NCBI GenBank assembly: GCA_019634715.1
Contig: JAHCAU010000005.1
Span: 124,001-188,000 of the forward strand
Reading direction: 5' to 3'
Length of the DNA stretch: 64,000 bases
Source of the DNA: Lysobacter sp.
GTDB lineage: Bacteria > Pseudomonadota > Gammaproteobacteria > Xanthomonadales > Xanthomonadaceae
Below are positions 44,475 through 56,494 of this stretch, one piece after another; position 1 is the stretch's first letter, and the number at the start of each line of letters is the position of its first letter. Under the pieces are notes generated by a model. The model made no database searches, was not told the origin of the DNA, and saw nothing but the letters and a program-made list of their open reading frames with translations. Both the position numbers and the translations under genes were made by a program.

Positions 44475-44846
44475 ATGAAACGACTGATGTTGTCCGCGCT
44501 GCTGGTGTTGGGCTTCGCGCCGGCCGCCATGGCCGTGCCGCCGTGCTGGCCTGGTTCCGTGGTGAACGTGGGGCCTGCACAGTACCTCAGCCCGGCGCAG
44601 CTGAGTGCCTGGTGGTCGACCAACGGCGTGCCTGCGAACGTGGCCAATGCGCATTACTACGTCGCCTTCCATGCATCCGACCAGCGCTGCAAGGCCCTGT
44701 ACGGCAGCGGATCCTGGGCCCAGATCACCGGCCCGAGCTCGATCATCAGCACGCTCAACGGCTACACGATCTCGCAGGGCCTGAACTTCCAGTGCAAGAA
44801 GTGCTCGGGCGGCGTGATCGGCGTGCCGATCGAAGTCGAGAAGTGA
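44475..44846 (+). CDS. Small secreted cysteine-containing protein, 123 aa
   Basis: Signal peptide of about 20 residues (ending AMA), then a mature 103-residue protein with Cys24, Cys72, Cys106 and Cys109, enough for two disulfides, plus the segment SPAQLSAWWSTNGVP. GGGAGAG lies about 8 bases before ATG 44475. No domain recognised. It has its own terminator. The 200-bp gap upstream has a hairpin GCCACC/GGTGGC near 44390 and no gene. Confidence 0.65.
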   Translation: MKRLMLSALLVLGFAPAAMAVPPCWPGSVVNVGPAQYLSPAQLSAWWSTNGVPANVANAHYYVAFHASDQRCKALYGSGSWAQITGPSSIISTLNGYTISQGLNFQCKKCSGGVIGVPIEVEK

Positions 44847-44929
44847 TCGAAGCAGCGCGGCCTGTCGCGATCGGGCCGCACTGATCGACCGCGTACGGAA
44901 CGGACGCGTGGTCTCGCAGGGAGCGCAGG

Positions 44930-44957
44930 AGGCGGCGGGGAAACCCGCCGCCTCTTT
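44930..44957 (+). terminator. Rho-independent terminator between convergent genes
   Basis: AGGCGGCGGG (44930-44939) pairs with CCCGCCGCCT (44944-44953) around GAAA, followed by CTTTC. Confidence 0.8.
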
Positions 44958-44964
44958 CATGTCT

Positions 44965-45681
44965 TCAGCGCTCGCTGGCTGCCGGCGTATCGCGGCGCGC
45001 CGAGGCGCGTGCGGAAGCGCTTGCGGCGCCGTTGGCCGAAACGCCATCGCGCGATGCCCGGGCACTGCCGTCGGCATTCGCGTCGGCCGACACGTTCGCC
45101 CCGGTGCTGCTGCGGCCCTGGCTGTCCTGGCCGTGCTGACGACCGGCGAGGTCGAGCGACTGCGACGCGTCGGCATGGCCTGCGCCCTGCGTGCTCGCGT
45201 CGCGCGCCGACGATGCCGCGCCCGTTGCGTTCGCGGCCGCCGTTGCCCTGGCGTCTGTCGCGAGCGACGCGCCATTCGACAGGCCATTCGACACCACGTC
45301 ACGGCCGGTGGCCAGCCCGTGCCGCGCGCCATCGCGACTGCGCTGCACGGCAGTGGACGCCACGTCCGTGGCGGTGTCGCGAGTGTGGGCCGCGGTGGCT
45401 TCCGCGCGACCGCGCAGGCGTTCGGCACGCTGGGCGCTGCGTTCGCGCAGGCGCTGGATCCTGTCGCTGCCCGCGTCCACGCCATCGAACACACGGCGCG
45501 TGGGCAGGTCGCCGTGCAGCGCGCCGCGACCGCTCAGGGTGCCATCGATCGCGCCGGACACCGGTCCGGCATTGCCGCCGAGTCCGCCGCCGAGGGAGCC
45601 GTTGCCGCCCAGCAACTGGGCGTGCGCGGCGCTCGACAGGGTGCCGGCGAGGATCAGGGTCAACATCGACATCTTGCGCAT
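44965..45681 (-). CDS. Secreted Ala/Gly/Ser-rich protein, 238 aa
   Basis: Signal peptide ending AHAQ, then a glycine-rich stretch (LLGGNGSLGGGLGGNAG), a helical Arg/Ala-rich centre and a long Ala/Ser/Asp/Gly/Arg low-complexity tail. GGAG precedes ATG 45681. No cysteine or catalytic motif. It lies 98 bases downstream of the S8 protease gene on the same strand, so they may share a transcript; the protein could be a matrix, surface or substrate protein of that protease, which is only a guess. Confidence 0.65.
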   Translation of the reverse strand: MRKMSMLTLILAGTLSSAAHAQLLGGNGSLGGGLGGNAGPVSGAIDGTLSGRGALHGDLPTRRVFDGVDAGSDRIQRLRERSAQRAERLRGRAEATAAHTRDTATDVASTAVQRSRDGARHGLATGRDVVSNGLSNGASLATDARATAAANATGAASSARDASTQGAGHADASQSLDLAGRQHGQDSQGRSSTGANVSADANADGSARASRDGVSANGAASASARASARRDTPAASER

Positions 45682-45779
45682 GGTGGGTCTCCGGATCACG
45701 CGGACCATCCGCGTTCCCATGGCAGGACGAGCGAGGCTGCGCGATTCTTCCCGGGCAGGCGGGCCGCGTTGTTTTTCGT

Positions 45780-46985
45780 TCAGGGAACAGGCGCGGCTGG
45801 ACTCGCGATGGCGCCGACGCCGCAGCGCGGGTCGCGGCCGGGCGCTGCGACATCGACGGCCTCGCGCTCCAGCATGCGCAGTGCCTGTGTCGCGCCGATC
45901 GCCGCGACGTGGCGCGCAAGCGCATGCGCGACGATCGGTGCGGCGAACGAGGTGCCGCGCGCGTCGCGCGACGCCACGCCGTCGGCGCAGAAGTCCAGAT
46001 GCGGGCCGGCCGCCGACTCCGGCAAGGGGTGCCGGCGTGCATCGAGCGCGCCGACTGCGATCACCGAAGGATAGGCGGCGGGATAGCGTGGCGGTGCCGC
46101 CGGCCCGTCGTTGCCCGCTGCGGCCACGAGCAGGACGCCGCGCGAGGCGAATGCCTCGACCGTGCGTTTCAGCGCGGCGTTGTCCGGTCCGACCAGGCTG
46201 AGGTTGACGACCGGCACGCGCTCGCGCGCCATCCAGCGCAGCGCATCGATCACGCCCAGCGTATCGCCGCCCGCGCGCGCGCCGCACCACAGGTCCGCTG
46301 CGAAGAGATCGCCCGTCGCACCCGCGACGAGACGGCCTGCGACCTGCGTGCCATGGCGCTGCGGCACCGCGCGCCCGTCGCAGCCGTGGCGATGCACCTT
46401 GATGCGCGACAGCGCGGGATGGGCAGCATCCACGCCGCCGTCGACCAGGCCGACATGCAGCGTCGGCGTCGCGTTCGGCGCGCCCGCTGAAGCGCTGGCA
46501 GCCTCTTCGCCGGCCGGCAGATAGAGATGATGGAAATCGATCGTCGCATCGGGCATCGCGTCGCGCAGTGCGCGCAGTCCGCGCGCGGGCGTGCGGTTGC
46601 GCGTGTCGCGTAACTGCGCGATCGAAGGTGCGATGTCGTCGGCATCGTGACGGACGATCGTGAAGCCTGCGACGCGCGCGCGCGCGAGGCCATCCGCGCT
46701 GGCGTCGATGGCGAGATATTCGCCGCGGCGCATCGCGTCGCCCGCAGGCGTGACATCGACGCGCCGACCTTCCCGGCGACGCAGCGTGTCGATGCGGCGC
46801 GCGTAATCGTTCAAGGTGCCGAGCGCCGCGTCGGCGGCATTGCGTGCGTTGCGCACGGTGTCTTCGACCGGCGTGCCGGGCAGCGTCGTCGGCGGCAGCG
46901 CGGGCAGCGGCACCTGCGCCATGGCCGGCGACACGGCCAGCAGGCACGGCAGGAGCACGCGGAAAAGGGATGGGGAGCGCGTCAC
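45780..46985 (-). CDS. S8 family serine protease (subtilisin-like), secreted
   Basis: 401 residues from GTG 46985, chosen because GGAG lies 6 bases before it and a signal peptide (ending AMAQ) starts there; an ATG at 47015 is in frame but lacks this. A helical pro-region (about 40-165) precedes the catalytic domain with D182 (GLVDGGVD), H211 (RHGTQVAG), oxyanion Asn N292 (AAAGND) and S346 (GTSFAAP). All four are intact. Divergent from the ECF sigma operon, with only 103 bases between the starts. Confidence 0.88.
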   Translation of the reverse strand: MTRSPSLFRVLLPCLLAVSPAMAQVPLPALPPTTLPGTPVEDTVRNARNAADAALGTLNDYARRIDTLRRREGRRVDVTPAGDAMRRGEYLAIDASADGLARARVAGFTIVRHDADDIAPSIAQLRDTRNRTPARGLRALRDAMPDATIDFHHLYLPAGEEAASASAGAPNATPTLHVGLVDGGVDAAHPALSRIKVHRHGCDGRAVPQRHGTQVAGRLVAGATGDLFAADLWCGARAGGDTLGVIDALRWMARERVPVVNLSLVGPDNAALKRTVEAFASRGVLLVAAAGNDGPAAPPRYPAAYPSVIAVGALDARRHPLPESAAGPHLDFCADGVASRDARGTSFAAPIVAHALARHVAAIGATQALRMLEREAVDVAAPGRDPRCGVGAIASPAAPVP

Positions 46986-47088
46986 GACGGTCTCCTGGGC
47001 GACGACGGCACGCATGCTAGCATCGGCCCGGACGACGCCCGCTGAGCGGGTGGCGCAGACGAGGGAAGAAACGGCCCCGCCCGAACGT

Positions 47089-47601
47089 ATGACGGCTGAA
47101 CCCACTTCGCAGAGCCTTCCCGAGACGATGATCCGCGACGCCCTGCCGGCGCTGCTGCCGCGCATGCGGCGCATGGCCCGCGCCCTGACCGGGCACGCCG
47201 CCGATGCCGACGACCTGGTGCAGATCGCGCTGGAGCGTGCGCTCGCGCGCGCGACCCAGTGGCGCCCGGACGGCCGTGCCGACGCGTGGGTGTTCGGCAT
47301 CCTGCGCAACGCCTGGCTGGACGAGTTGCGCAGCCGGTCGCGCTGGCAGCAGGTGCTGGCCCCGGAAGAGGCGGGCGAAACCGTCGGCGAGCCAGCGATG
47401 GAGCGGCAGACGACCGCCTGGTCGGTTGGCGAAGCGGTCGGGCGCCTGCCGCCGGAGCAGCGCGAAGTGGTGGCGCTGGTGCTGGTGGAAGGCCTGGGCT
47501 ATCGGGAAACCGCCGAACTGCTCGGTATCCCCATCGGTACGGTCACCAGCCGCCTGGCGCGCGCACGCGCCGCATTGCAGACATGGTTGGGTGAGGCATG
47601 A
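47089..47601 (+). CDS. ECF-type RNA polymerase sigma factor
   Basis: 170 residues. Region 2 (ARALTGHAADADDLVQIALERALARATQ, with WVFGILRNAWLDELR) binds the -10 and core enzyme. Region 4 (LPPEQREVVALVLVEGLGYRETAELLGIPIGTVTSRLARAR) binds the -35. The stop overlaps the anti-sigma start (ATGA), the standard arrangement that keeps the sigma factor inactive until a signal. The divergent S8 protease is a likely target or signalling partner. Confidence 0.92.
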   Translation: MTAEPTSQSLPETMIRDALPALLPRMRRMARALTGHAADADDLVQIALERALARATQWRPDGRADAWVFGILRNAWLDELRSRSRWQQVLAPEEAGETVGEPAMERQTTAWSVGEAVGRLPPEQREVVALVLVEGLGYRETAELLGIPIGTVTSRLARARAALQTWLGEA

Positions 47602-48374
47602 CGAACGAGAAGACGCACGAGATCGATCCCATCGAATGGCAGGCCTATCTCGACGGTGAGCTGGACGACGACGCGCGCGCGCGGGTCGCCGTCGCCATCT
47701 CGACCGATCCCGCACTGGCCGATCGCCTCGCGCGCGACCTGCGCCTGCAGGCACGGGTGCGCGATGCGTTCGCCGATGTCCTTGAAGAACCCGTGCCGGG
47801 GCATCTGCACGCGATGCTTGCGGTTGCCGCGGCACCGCAAGCGTCCGCCGACCCGCCATCGCAGTCACCGGGAGACACGAACATCGTCGTTCTTCAGTCT
47901 CGCAGCACGCATCGACGCATCCCGCCCGCATGGCTGGGCTATGCCGCAGCGGCAGTGCTGGCCGTCGTCGCGATCGGCGGCGCATGGCAGCACCTGCAGT
48001 CTCCTGTTCGCATGCGTGGCGGCGAACTCGTCGCGGGCGGCGCCTTGGCCAGGGGACTGGACCACGCACTCGCTTCCGCACCGGAGACCGCATCGACAGT
48101 GTCGATCGGCCTGACGTTCCGTGCCCGCGACGGACGCGTCTGCCGCAGTTTCCGCTATCGCGGCGACGCGGCGCTGAGCGGACTGGCGTGTCGCGACGAC
48201 GACGCATGGCGGCTGTCGGCGCTGGATCGCATCGATGCCGCAAGCGAAGGCGAATGGCGCCAGGCTTCGTCCGCGATGACGCCCGCGGTCCAGGCTGCGG
48301 TCGATGCCGCGCTGGTCGGCGACGCCTTCGATGCCGAAGCGGAACGCGCTTCGCGCGCCAGCGGATGGCGCTGA
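47598..48374 (+). CDS. Anti-sigma factor, membrane-anchored
   Basis: 258 residues. Cytoplasmic N-terminal domain (IEWQAYLDGELDDDARARVAVAI...) like the anti-sigma fold, without the zinc HxxxCxxC motif. One membrane helix (about 114-131, WLGYAAAAVLAVVAIGG) and a periplasmic C-terminal domain of about 125 residues that includes a Cys pair. Overlap with the sigma gene gives coupled synthesis. The signal may be sensed by the periplasmic part; a regulated cleavage route is plausible but not shown. Confidence 0.88.
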   Translation: MTNEKTHEIDPIEWQAYLDGELDDDARARVAVAISTDPALADRLARDLRLQARVRDAFADVLEEPVPGHLHAMLAVAAAPQASADPPSQSPGDTNIVVLQSRSTHRRIPPAWLGYAAAAVLAVVAIGGAWQHLQSPVRMRGGELVAGGALARGLDHALASAPETASTVSIGLTFRARDGRVCRSFRYRGDAALSGLACRDDDAWRLSALDRIDAASEGEWRQASSAMTPAVQAAVDAALVGDAFDAEAERASRASGWR

Positions 48375-48382
48375 ACAAGGAA

Positions 48383-48407
48383 AAGGCCCCGCAATGCGGG
48401 GCCTTGT
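48383..48407 (+). terminator. Bidirectional hairpin terminator
   Basis: AAGGCCCCGC (48383-48392) pairs with GCGGGGCCTT (48396-48405) around AAT, flanked by A and T residues; ends the sigma operon and the convergent gcvP transcript. Confidence 0.85.
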
Positions 48408-48434
48408 TCGTCTCATCGCGAGTCGAAGCGACGC

Positions 48435-51341
<2,907 letters not shown>

Positions 51342-51414
51342 GGAGAAGGCATCGTCTGGCGCGGCCGGGCCGCGGGAGGGGCGTTGCGACCCGTCGAGCC
51401 GGGTCGAATGAGTG

Positions 51415-51656
51415 CCCCTCTGTCCTTCTGCCTGAGAGTTTGGAAGCGCGGTCCGCGGGAGGCGGGGGGAGGGTCGCTCCCGTGACGCGTTTCTTGCCCC
51501 TTCGGCGCCGGCGCTGCCCGTACTGCGGTGGGCGGCCGATCTCTCCAGAGTGTTTGGATCGACGGTGGTTGTGGGGCCTGAGCGATTACGGGCGTTTGCG
51601 CCTTCGGCAGCGGCCGCGCCCTCCGACGAGTCGAGGACAGCCGCTTCTCCCACCGT
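51415..51656 (-). ncRNA. Tandem glycine riboswitch upstream of gcvP
   Basis: Two aptamers on the minus strand. Aptamer 1 (51562-51656) has P1 ACGGTGG/CCACCGT, internal GCCGAAGGCGCAA and CGCTCAGGC. Aptamer 2 (51418-51550) has CTCTGGAGAGA, GCCGAAGGGGCAA, AAACTCTCAGGCA and the closing GGACAGAG. The short linker between them is as in known tandem forms. Binding of glycine normally switches on glycine cleavage genes, which fits gcvP. No expression-platform terminator is obvious in the 70 bases before the start. Confidence 0.9.
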
Positions 51657-51664
51657 GCGGCGGG

Positions 51665-51670
51665 ATTATA
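51665..51670 (-). promoter_or_regulatory. gcvP: -10 promoter element of the gcvP riboswitch transcript
   Basis: TATAAT on the minus strand at 51670-51665, a perfect -10, about 9 bases before the first aptamer. The -35 position is weak. Confidence 0.6.
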
Positions 51671-51893
51671 GCGGCTCGTCGTCGGCTCAGGTGACGACGG
51701 GATCGCCGGCGTCGTGGCGCCATGGCATGGCCGGTGCCGGAATGCGTCGCGACGGAAGTGTCGCAAGTGTTTGATTGTTTGAGGAATCGATGTGGCGGGG
51801 GCCGGTCGTCGGCCCCGCCATATCCTCACGTGACTGCGTTCGTTCCGGCCAATCCGATGAACGGGTGGGCGGCCGCGTCGCAGCGGGCAGCGT
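51671..51893. other. Gap between gcvP promoter and GH19 chitinase
   Basis: No gene. A GC-rich hairpin at 51793-51820 (TGGCGGGGGCCG with CGGCCCCGCCA) could stop the chitinase transcript, though no T-run follows on the minus strand. Confidence 0.45.
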
Positions 51894-53327
51894 TTACTTC
51901 AGGGTGACCTTGAAGTGGTGTTCGACGCACTTGACGTAGTCGCCGGGGACGAGCGCGTTGAAGGGCGTCTGGTAAGCGACCAGCTTGCAGGCGTAGGTCT
52001 TGCCGTCGGGCCGGGTCGGGTCGTAGCTCCAGTCCTGTTCCCAGTTCAGCGGCTGGGCGCCGGCGCCGTTGGCGGGGAAGGGTTTCTGCGTGGCGCAGCT
52101 CAGCGACTCGGTGGTCGGCACGGGCACCACGAAGAACTTCGCTGTCTCGGGGTAGTAGGCGATGCGGTTGGCCGCCTGCGGCTTGTCGGTGCCCGAGTTG
52201 CACTCGATGCCGCCGTTGATGATGTTGATGGTGGCGCCGAACCCTGCGCTGATGTTCGCGGCGGCATCCGCGGCGTTGGGTTTCCAGGTGCCGTCGACCA
52301 CGTGCAGCATCGAGGGCTTCGGCGGTTGCGGATACACGTAGAAGAACGTGGCCGACGCCAGGTTCAGCCAGGTGTCCGCGACCAGTTCGGGCCTGTCCAG
52401 CAGCGTGCGCACGGTGCCGAACATCGCCAGCGAGAACGGGCCGTAGTTGTAGTTGTACGACAGCTGCTTGGCGCCGCGGCCGTAGTACTTCTTGAAGCTG
52501 CCGTCGGCATTCCTGCCGCAGGGCCAGGTCTGTCCCTGCCAGGTCGACGGCGCGCACTCGGCGTTGTAGCCGCAGCTGGTGCCGGTGTCGCTGCAGCCGG
52601 CTTCGCGGAGGAAATACAGGCCCTGGCGCCACTGCGGGATCGGCGAGTTCGGGTCGTGCGCGCCCGTTTCCTGGGCGAAGTGGGCGAACATCGTGGCCAG
52701 GCCCTTGCTGCAGATGGCGTCGGCGTTGCGGCCGTCGCTGTAATCGGCGCAGATGGCGGGGAATTTCGCGACCGCCTGCAGGAAGCGGGTGTAGGTGTAG
52801 CTGGCATCACGCATGGGGAACAGCAGTTGCCAGTCGTTCGCCGTCAGCAGGCGTTCGACCCGCTTCACGTTCACCGGATTGGCGGCACGACCGGGCACGA
52901 CCGCTTCCACGGACGCGGTGTCCAGCGTACGCACCGAGGCCTTGATCTGCTGGAACAGCGGGCTGGCGGTCAGGCGGACTTCGGTCGCTTCGGCCTCGCT
53001 CTTCGTCGGGATGCCGGTGGGCGTGCCCGTGCCGGGGCCGGTGCTGCCATCGAAGCTGCATTCGCCGGATGGCCTGGCTTCCCAGACCTCGTTCTTCGAC
53101 GGCTCGTTGTTCTGCGTCCACCACTTGGCGCGCCAGGTGGTGGTGTTGTGGACGACGTAGTGGCCGCCGAGATAGACCTTGCTGGCCTGCCAGTATCCGC
53201 AGGTGGGAAGCGCGGTGGCGAGGCGCGTGGTGCGCGGCGATGCGGCATGGACATCATGGGCGGATGCACCACCGAGCAACAGCAGGCAGAGCAGTGCGCC
53301 GACATGGGTTCGATCGGGTCTGGACAT
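51894..53327 (-). CDS. GH19 chitinase with chitin-binding module
   Basis: 477 residues. Signal peptide (about 1-28), then a CBM5/12-type chitin-binding module (about 41-90: YLGGHYVVHNTTTWRAKWW). After a linker, the GH19 catalytic domain (about 115-470) carries the acid catalyst E220 in FAHFAQETGAHD and the second family signature YYGRGAKQLSYNYNYG (281-296). Secreted enzyme cutting chitin endo-wise. Sits 180 bases downstream of the GH18 chitinase on the same strand. Confidence 0.93.
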   Translation of the reverse strand: MSRPDRTHVGALLCLLLLGGASAHDVHAASPRTTRLATALPTCGYWQASKVYLGGHYVVHNTTTWRAKWWTQNNEPSKNEVWEARPSGECSFDGSTGPGTGTPTGIPTKSEAEATEVRLTASPLFQQIKASVRTLDTASVEAVVPGRAANPVNVKRVERLLTANDWQLLFPMRDASYTYTRFLQAVAKFPAICADYSDGRNADAICSKGLATMFAHFAQETGAHDPNSPIPQWRQGLYFLREAGCSDTGTSCGYNAECAPSTWQGQTWPCGRNADGSFKKYYGRGAKQLSYNYNYGPFSLAMFGTVRTLLDRPELVADTWLNLASATFFYVYPQPPKPSMLHVVDGTWKPNAADAAANISAGFGATINIINGGIECNSGTDKPQAANRIAYYPETAKFFVVPVPTTESLSCATQKPFPANGAGAQPLNWEQDWSYDPTRPDGKTYACKLVAYQTPFNALVPGDYVKCVEHHFKVTLK

Positions 53328-53506
53328 GGATATCTCCGGAAGTCACGTATGCGAGGGCAGGCATGCTCGACGGGGTGCGCAGCGAGGTGCGGCGCCGGGT
53401 GCGTGTCTGCGATCGACGGGTGGGATGCACGCGCCGTGGCGCGCGGATGGGCGGCGCGCTCTGGCCGCGCCGCCCCGAGACCGGTTCATGGCCGGCTACG
53501 GCCCGC

Positions 53507-56068
53507 TCATGGCAGGTAGGGCAGCCAGGGCTTCTCCTCCCGGATCGCGTACGTCTTGCCGCCCAGGGCGACGGTGTAGTTCGACGGCCCGGAGATCGGA
53601 TACTGGTACACGAGGGTCAGGGTCACGCTCTGGCCGGCGGCCAGGCTCTGCCAGGCCGGCAGCTTCACCGCGATGCGGTGGAAGTCGCCCTTCAGGCCGC
53701 CGATGTTGTTGCCGCTGTGGCCGGTGACGACCGTGCGCAGGCCGAAGCCGGACTGGTCGGACAGGTTCGCCGGTGCGGCGGTGGGCACGTCGAACTGGAA
53801 CTCGGTGCCGCCGGGCAGGGCGCGGGTGGAGCGGTTGGTGATGGTGAGCTTGGGCGAGATCGGGTAGTTGCTGTCGCCCAGCGCGAAACCACCCAGTGCG
53901 AAGCGCACGTCGATCGCCGCCGTCGGTGCCGCGATCGTCGGGGCCTGCACCTGCACCGGCGTGGCCGACGCGCGGCTGAAGGTGTCGTGCAGCAGCGTGG
54001 TCAGCGTGGTGCCGATGAAGTACTCGCCCTGGCCGTTGTTGCGCTGCGGGTGCCAGGCGTAGTCGCCGGCCAGTTCCCAGAACATCACGCCGCCGACGTC
54101 GTTGCGTTCGGCCCATGCGGCCTTGCGCGCGATCGAGGTCTCGTCCTCGGTCGACAGGAAGACCTTCTTCGTCGCGTTCCACAGCCAGGGCGCGGCCAGC
54201 GTTGCGTCGTAGTGACGCTGGTAGCTGCCGGTGACCTGGTTCGCGGGCAGCGCCGGGTTCAGGCCGTAGCTGGCGAGGTAGCTCCCGCCATGCTGGCGTT
54301 CGAGGTTCTTCGCGTGCCACATCGGGTTGGAGCCGGCGCCGACTTCACGGCCCTGCTCCTCGTCGTGCCAGAGGTTGTCGATGCCCACCGCGCCGTCGCC
54401 GCAGGTCGTCAGGCCGGCCGGGCAGCCGCTGGACAGCGGGGCCTTGCCCCAGAGGCCGTTGGTGCCGCCGACGACGTTGCGCCAGCCGCGCGAGTAGTAG
54501 GGCACGCCGATGTTGATGCGCGAACCCGGCAGCGCGCCGCGGTAGTAATGCCACGCCCAGTCGGTGTTGAGGTAGCCGATGCCGCCGAACTGCGCGCTGG
54601 TGTAGACGTTCCAGCGCACCAGCTCCGCGTCCTTGCCATCGTCGAACAGTGCCGCGTTCGGGCCGACGAATTCGTTCCAGGCACCGTGCAGGTCGTAGGA
54701 CATCACGTTGACGAAGTCGAAGTAGCGCAGGCTGTCGAACGCTTCCATGCCGCGCAGCAGGTAGCCGGAGGCCGGCACCGCTGCGGTGAGCTGGTAATAG
54801 CGGCCATCCTGCGCGGCGGCGCGGTCGAGCTTCTCGCGCAGCGTCTTCATCAGCGCGTTGTAGCCCTTGTTGAGGTGCGCGCGACGCGGATTGGCGACCG
54901 CCCAATCCAGCGGATTGCCGGCATCGAGCATCGAGGTCGGGTATTCGTAGTCGATGTCGAGGCCGTCGAAGCCGTACTTGCGCAGGAACGCCACCGACGA
55001 ATCGGCGAAGGCGTTGATGCCGGCCTGGTTGATGCTGCCGTCGGCATTGATGGTCATGCTGTAGAAGCCGCCGCTGTTCACGCGGTTGCCGCCGGCATCG
55101 AAATAGCCGCCGGTTTCGGCCCAGCCGCCGACCGAGATCAGCGTGCGCACGTTCGGGTGCAGGCGCTTGTACCTGGTCAGCAGGTTGAAATGGCCCTTGT
55201 ACGGCAGCGACGGGTCGAGTTCGGCGCCGGCCACGCCGGGCCAGCTCATGTCGGTGGCGGCGTTGCCCGGGACGTTCTCGCCGACCGAGATGCGGTGGCT
55301 CGCATCGACGTGCGCGAAGGCGTAGTTGATGTGGGTGAGCTTGCCCCAGGGGATGTCCTTGGCGAGATAGGCCGGCTGGCCGTTCTTGCCGGTGCGCCAG
55401 CTGGTGAAGTAGCCGATGATGCGGCGCCTGCTCTGGTTCGCGAGTTTTTCCTTGCCGCCGCTCTGGTAGGTGTGGCAGTAGGGAACGTCGACATCGGGTG
55501 TTCGCGCCAGGCGCTCGGGCAGGCACAGCAGATGGCCCGTGGGCGGGGGCACGGTGACCAGGGCGTCGCCCGGCGGATTGGTGCCGCCACCGCCATCGCC
55601 GCCGCAATTGGCGACGAAGGCCCACGGGTCGCCCGCGGTCGGCAGGTTGCCCTGCGTCCACCACTTCGCCTGGTAGGTCTTCGATTCGTGGGTCACGCGC
55701 TGGCCGCCGGAATAGGCGGCGGTGGCGCTCCAGACCGGATCGGCGCAGCCGGGCGGATTGGTGCCACCACCACCGTCGTCGCCGCCACCACCGCAGTTGG
55801 CGATGAACTTCCACGGGTCGCCGGCGGTGGGCAGGTTGCCCTGGCTCCACCACTTGGCTTCGTAGGTCTTCGATTCGTGGCTCACGCGCTGGCCGCCGTT
55901 GTAGACGGCGGTGGCGCTCCACGCGGGGTCGGTACAGGCGGCGGCGATCGCGAAGTTGCGGGCGCCGGGCGCGAATTTCTGGGAGACGGTGCCGTGCAAC
56001 TGCCACGCGGCGGCGCTGGTGATCACCGCCACGACACCGATCTTCACGGAGAGGGAGGATCGCAACAT
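53507..56068 (-). CDS. GH18 chitinase with two chitin-binding modules
   Basis: 853 residues from ATG 56068. Signal/anchor segment (about 9-24), then two near-identical CBM5/12 modules (about 43-90 and 103-153) joined by Gly-rich linkers. The GH18 barrel (about 200-650) has YGFDGLDIDYEYP (the DxxDxDxE catalytic motif). A C-terminal beta domain of about 150 residues resembles a further carbohydrate-binding domain. The architecture fits exochitinase-type ChiA/ChiC enzymes. Divergent from the exporter gene; TTGACT at 56239-56244 (minus) is a candidate -35. Confidence 0.93.
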   Translation of the reverse strand: MLRSSLSVKIGVVAVITSAAAWQLHGTVSQKFAPGARNFAIAAACTDPAWSATAVYNGGQRVSHESKTYEAKWWSQGNLPTAGDPWKFIANCGGGGDDGGGGTNPPGCADPVWSATAAYSGGQRVTHESKTYQAKWWTQGNLPTAGDPWAFVANCGGDGGGGTNPPGDALVTVPPPTGHLLCLPERLARTPDVDVPYCHTYQSGGKEKLANQSRRRIIGYFTSWRTGKNGQPAYLAKDIPWGKLTHINYAFAHVDASHRISVGENVPGNAATDMSWPGVAGAELDPSLPYKGHFNLLTRYKRLHPNVRTLISVGGWAETGGYFDAGGNRVNSGGFYSMTINADGSINQAGINAFADSSVAFLRKYGFDGLDIDYEYPTSMLDAGNPLDWAVANPRRAHLNKGYNALMKTLREKLDRAAAQDGRYYQLTAAVPASGYLLRGMEAFDSLRYFDFVNVMSYDLHGAWNEFVGPNAALFDDGKDAELVRWNVYTSAQFGGIGYLNTDWAWHYYRGALPGSRINIGVPYYSRGWRNVVGGTNGLWGKAPLSSGCPAGLTTCGDGAVGIDNLWHDEEQGREVGAGSNPMWHAKNLERQHGGSYLASYGLNPALPANQVTGSYQRHYDATLAAPWLWNATKKVFLSTEDETSIARKAAWAERNDVGGVMFWELAGDYAWHPQRNNGQGEYFIGTTLTTLLHDTFSRASATPVQVQAPTIAAPTAAIDVRFALGGFALGDSNYPISPKLTITNRSTRALPGGTEFQFDVPTAAPANLSDQSGFGLRTVVTGHSGNNIGGLKGDFHRIAVKLPAWQSLAAGQSVTLTLVYQYPISGPSNYTVALGGKTYAIREEKPWLPYLP

Positions 56069-56494
56069 GGTCTTTCCTTGATGGGCCCGCGGGGACGGGC
56101 GTGGTGCGGGGGAAGCGGTGCGTCGTCGTGCCCGCCGCGATGGCGATGTTCGGCGGGCTGAGGATGACAACGATGGTCAGCCTGTTTTCAAGGCCATCGG
56201 TGCGCATCCTGATGAAATCGATGACAACGTTTTCCTCAGTCAATCACGTTTTCGACCGCCGAGGCGGGTCTGCCGGCATGGCGGTGTGTCATGACCGCAA
56301 AGCGCGGCGTGATGGCTCGCTCCGCTGTCCGGCGTGCGTCCTGTCGATGTCCATCCGGTGCCCGTCGCGGGTCGCGGCATGGCCTGCCCGTGTCGATTTC
56401 CGTTCGCCACGGGCCTGTGCTTGAATGCCGGGCCAGCTCCGCTCACGTCCCCGGTCGCGCCGTCGCGCGCATCGCCGGGCGAGGATCCGTTCCG
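56069..56494. other. 426-bp divergent region between the GH18 chitinase and the exporter
   Basis: No gene. The most AT-rich part (56150-56260) contains two copies of ACGTTTTC (56227-56234 and 56246-56253), 19 bases apart, a possible operator for a chitin-responsive regulator. GAGGATC precedes the exporter ATG. Confidence 0.4.

Noticed and set aside
45009..46490. Arg/Ala-rich open frame on the plus strand opposite the S8 protease
   Set aside because: Shadow of the protease gene, without domain or start signal.
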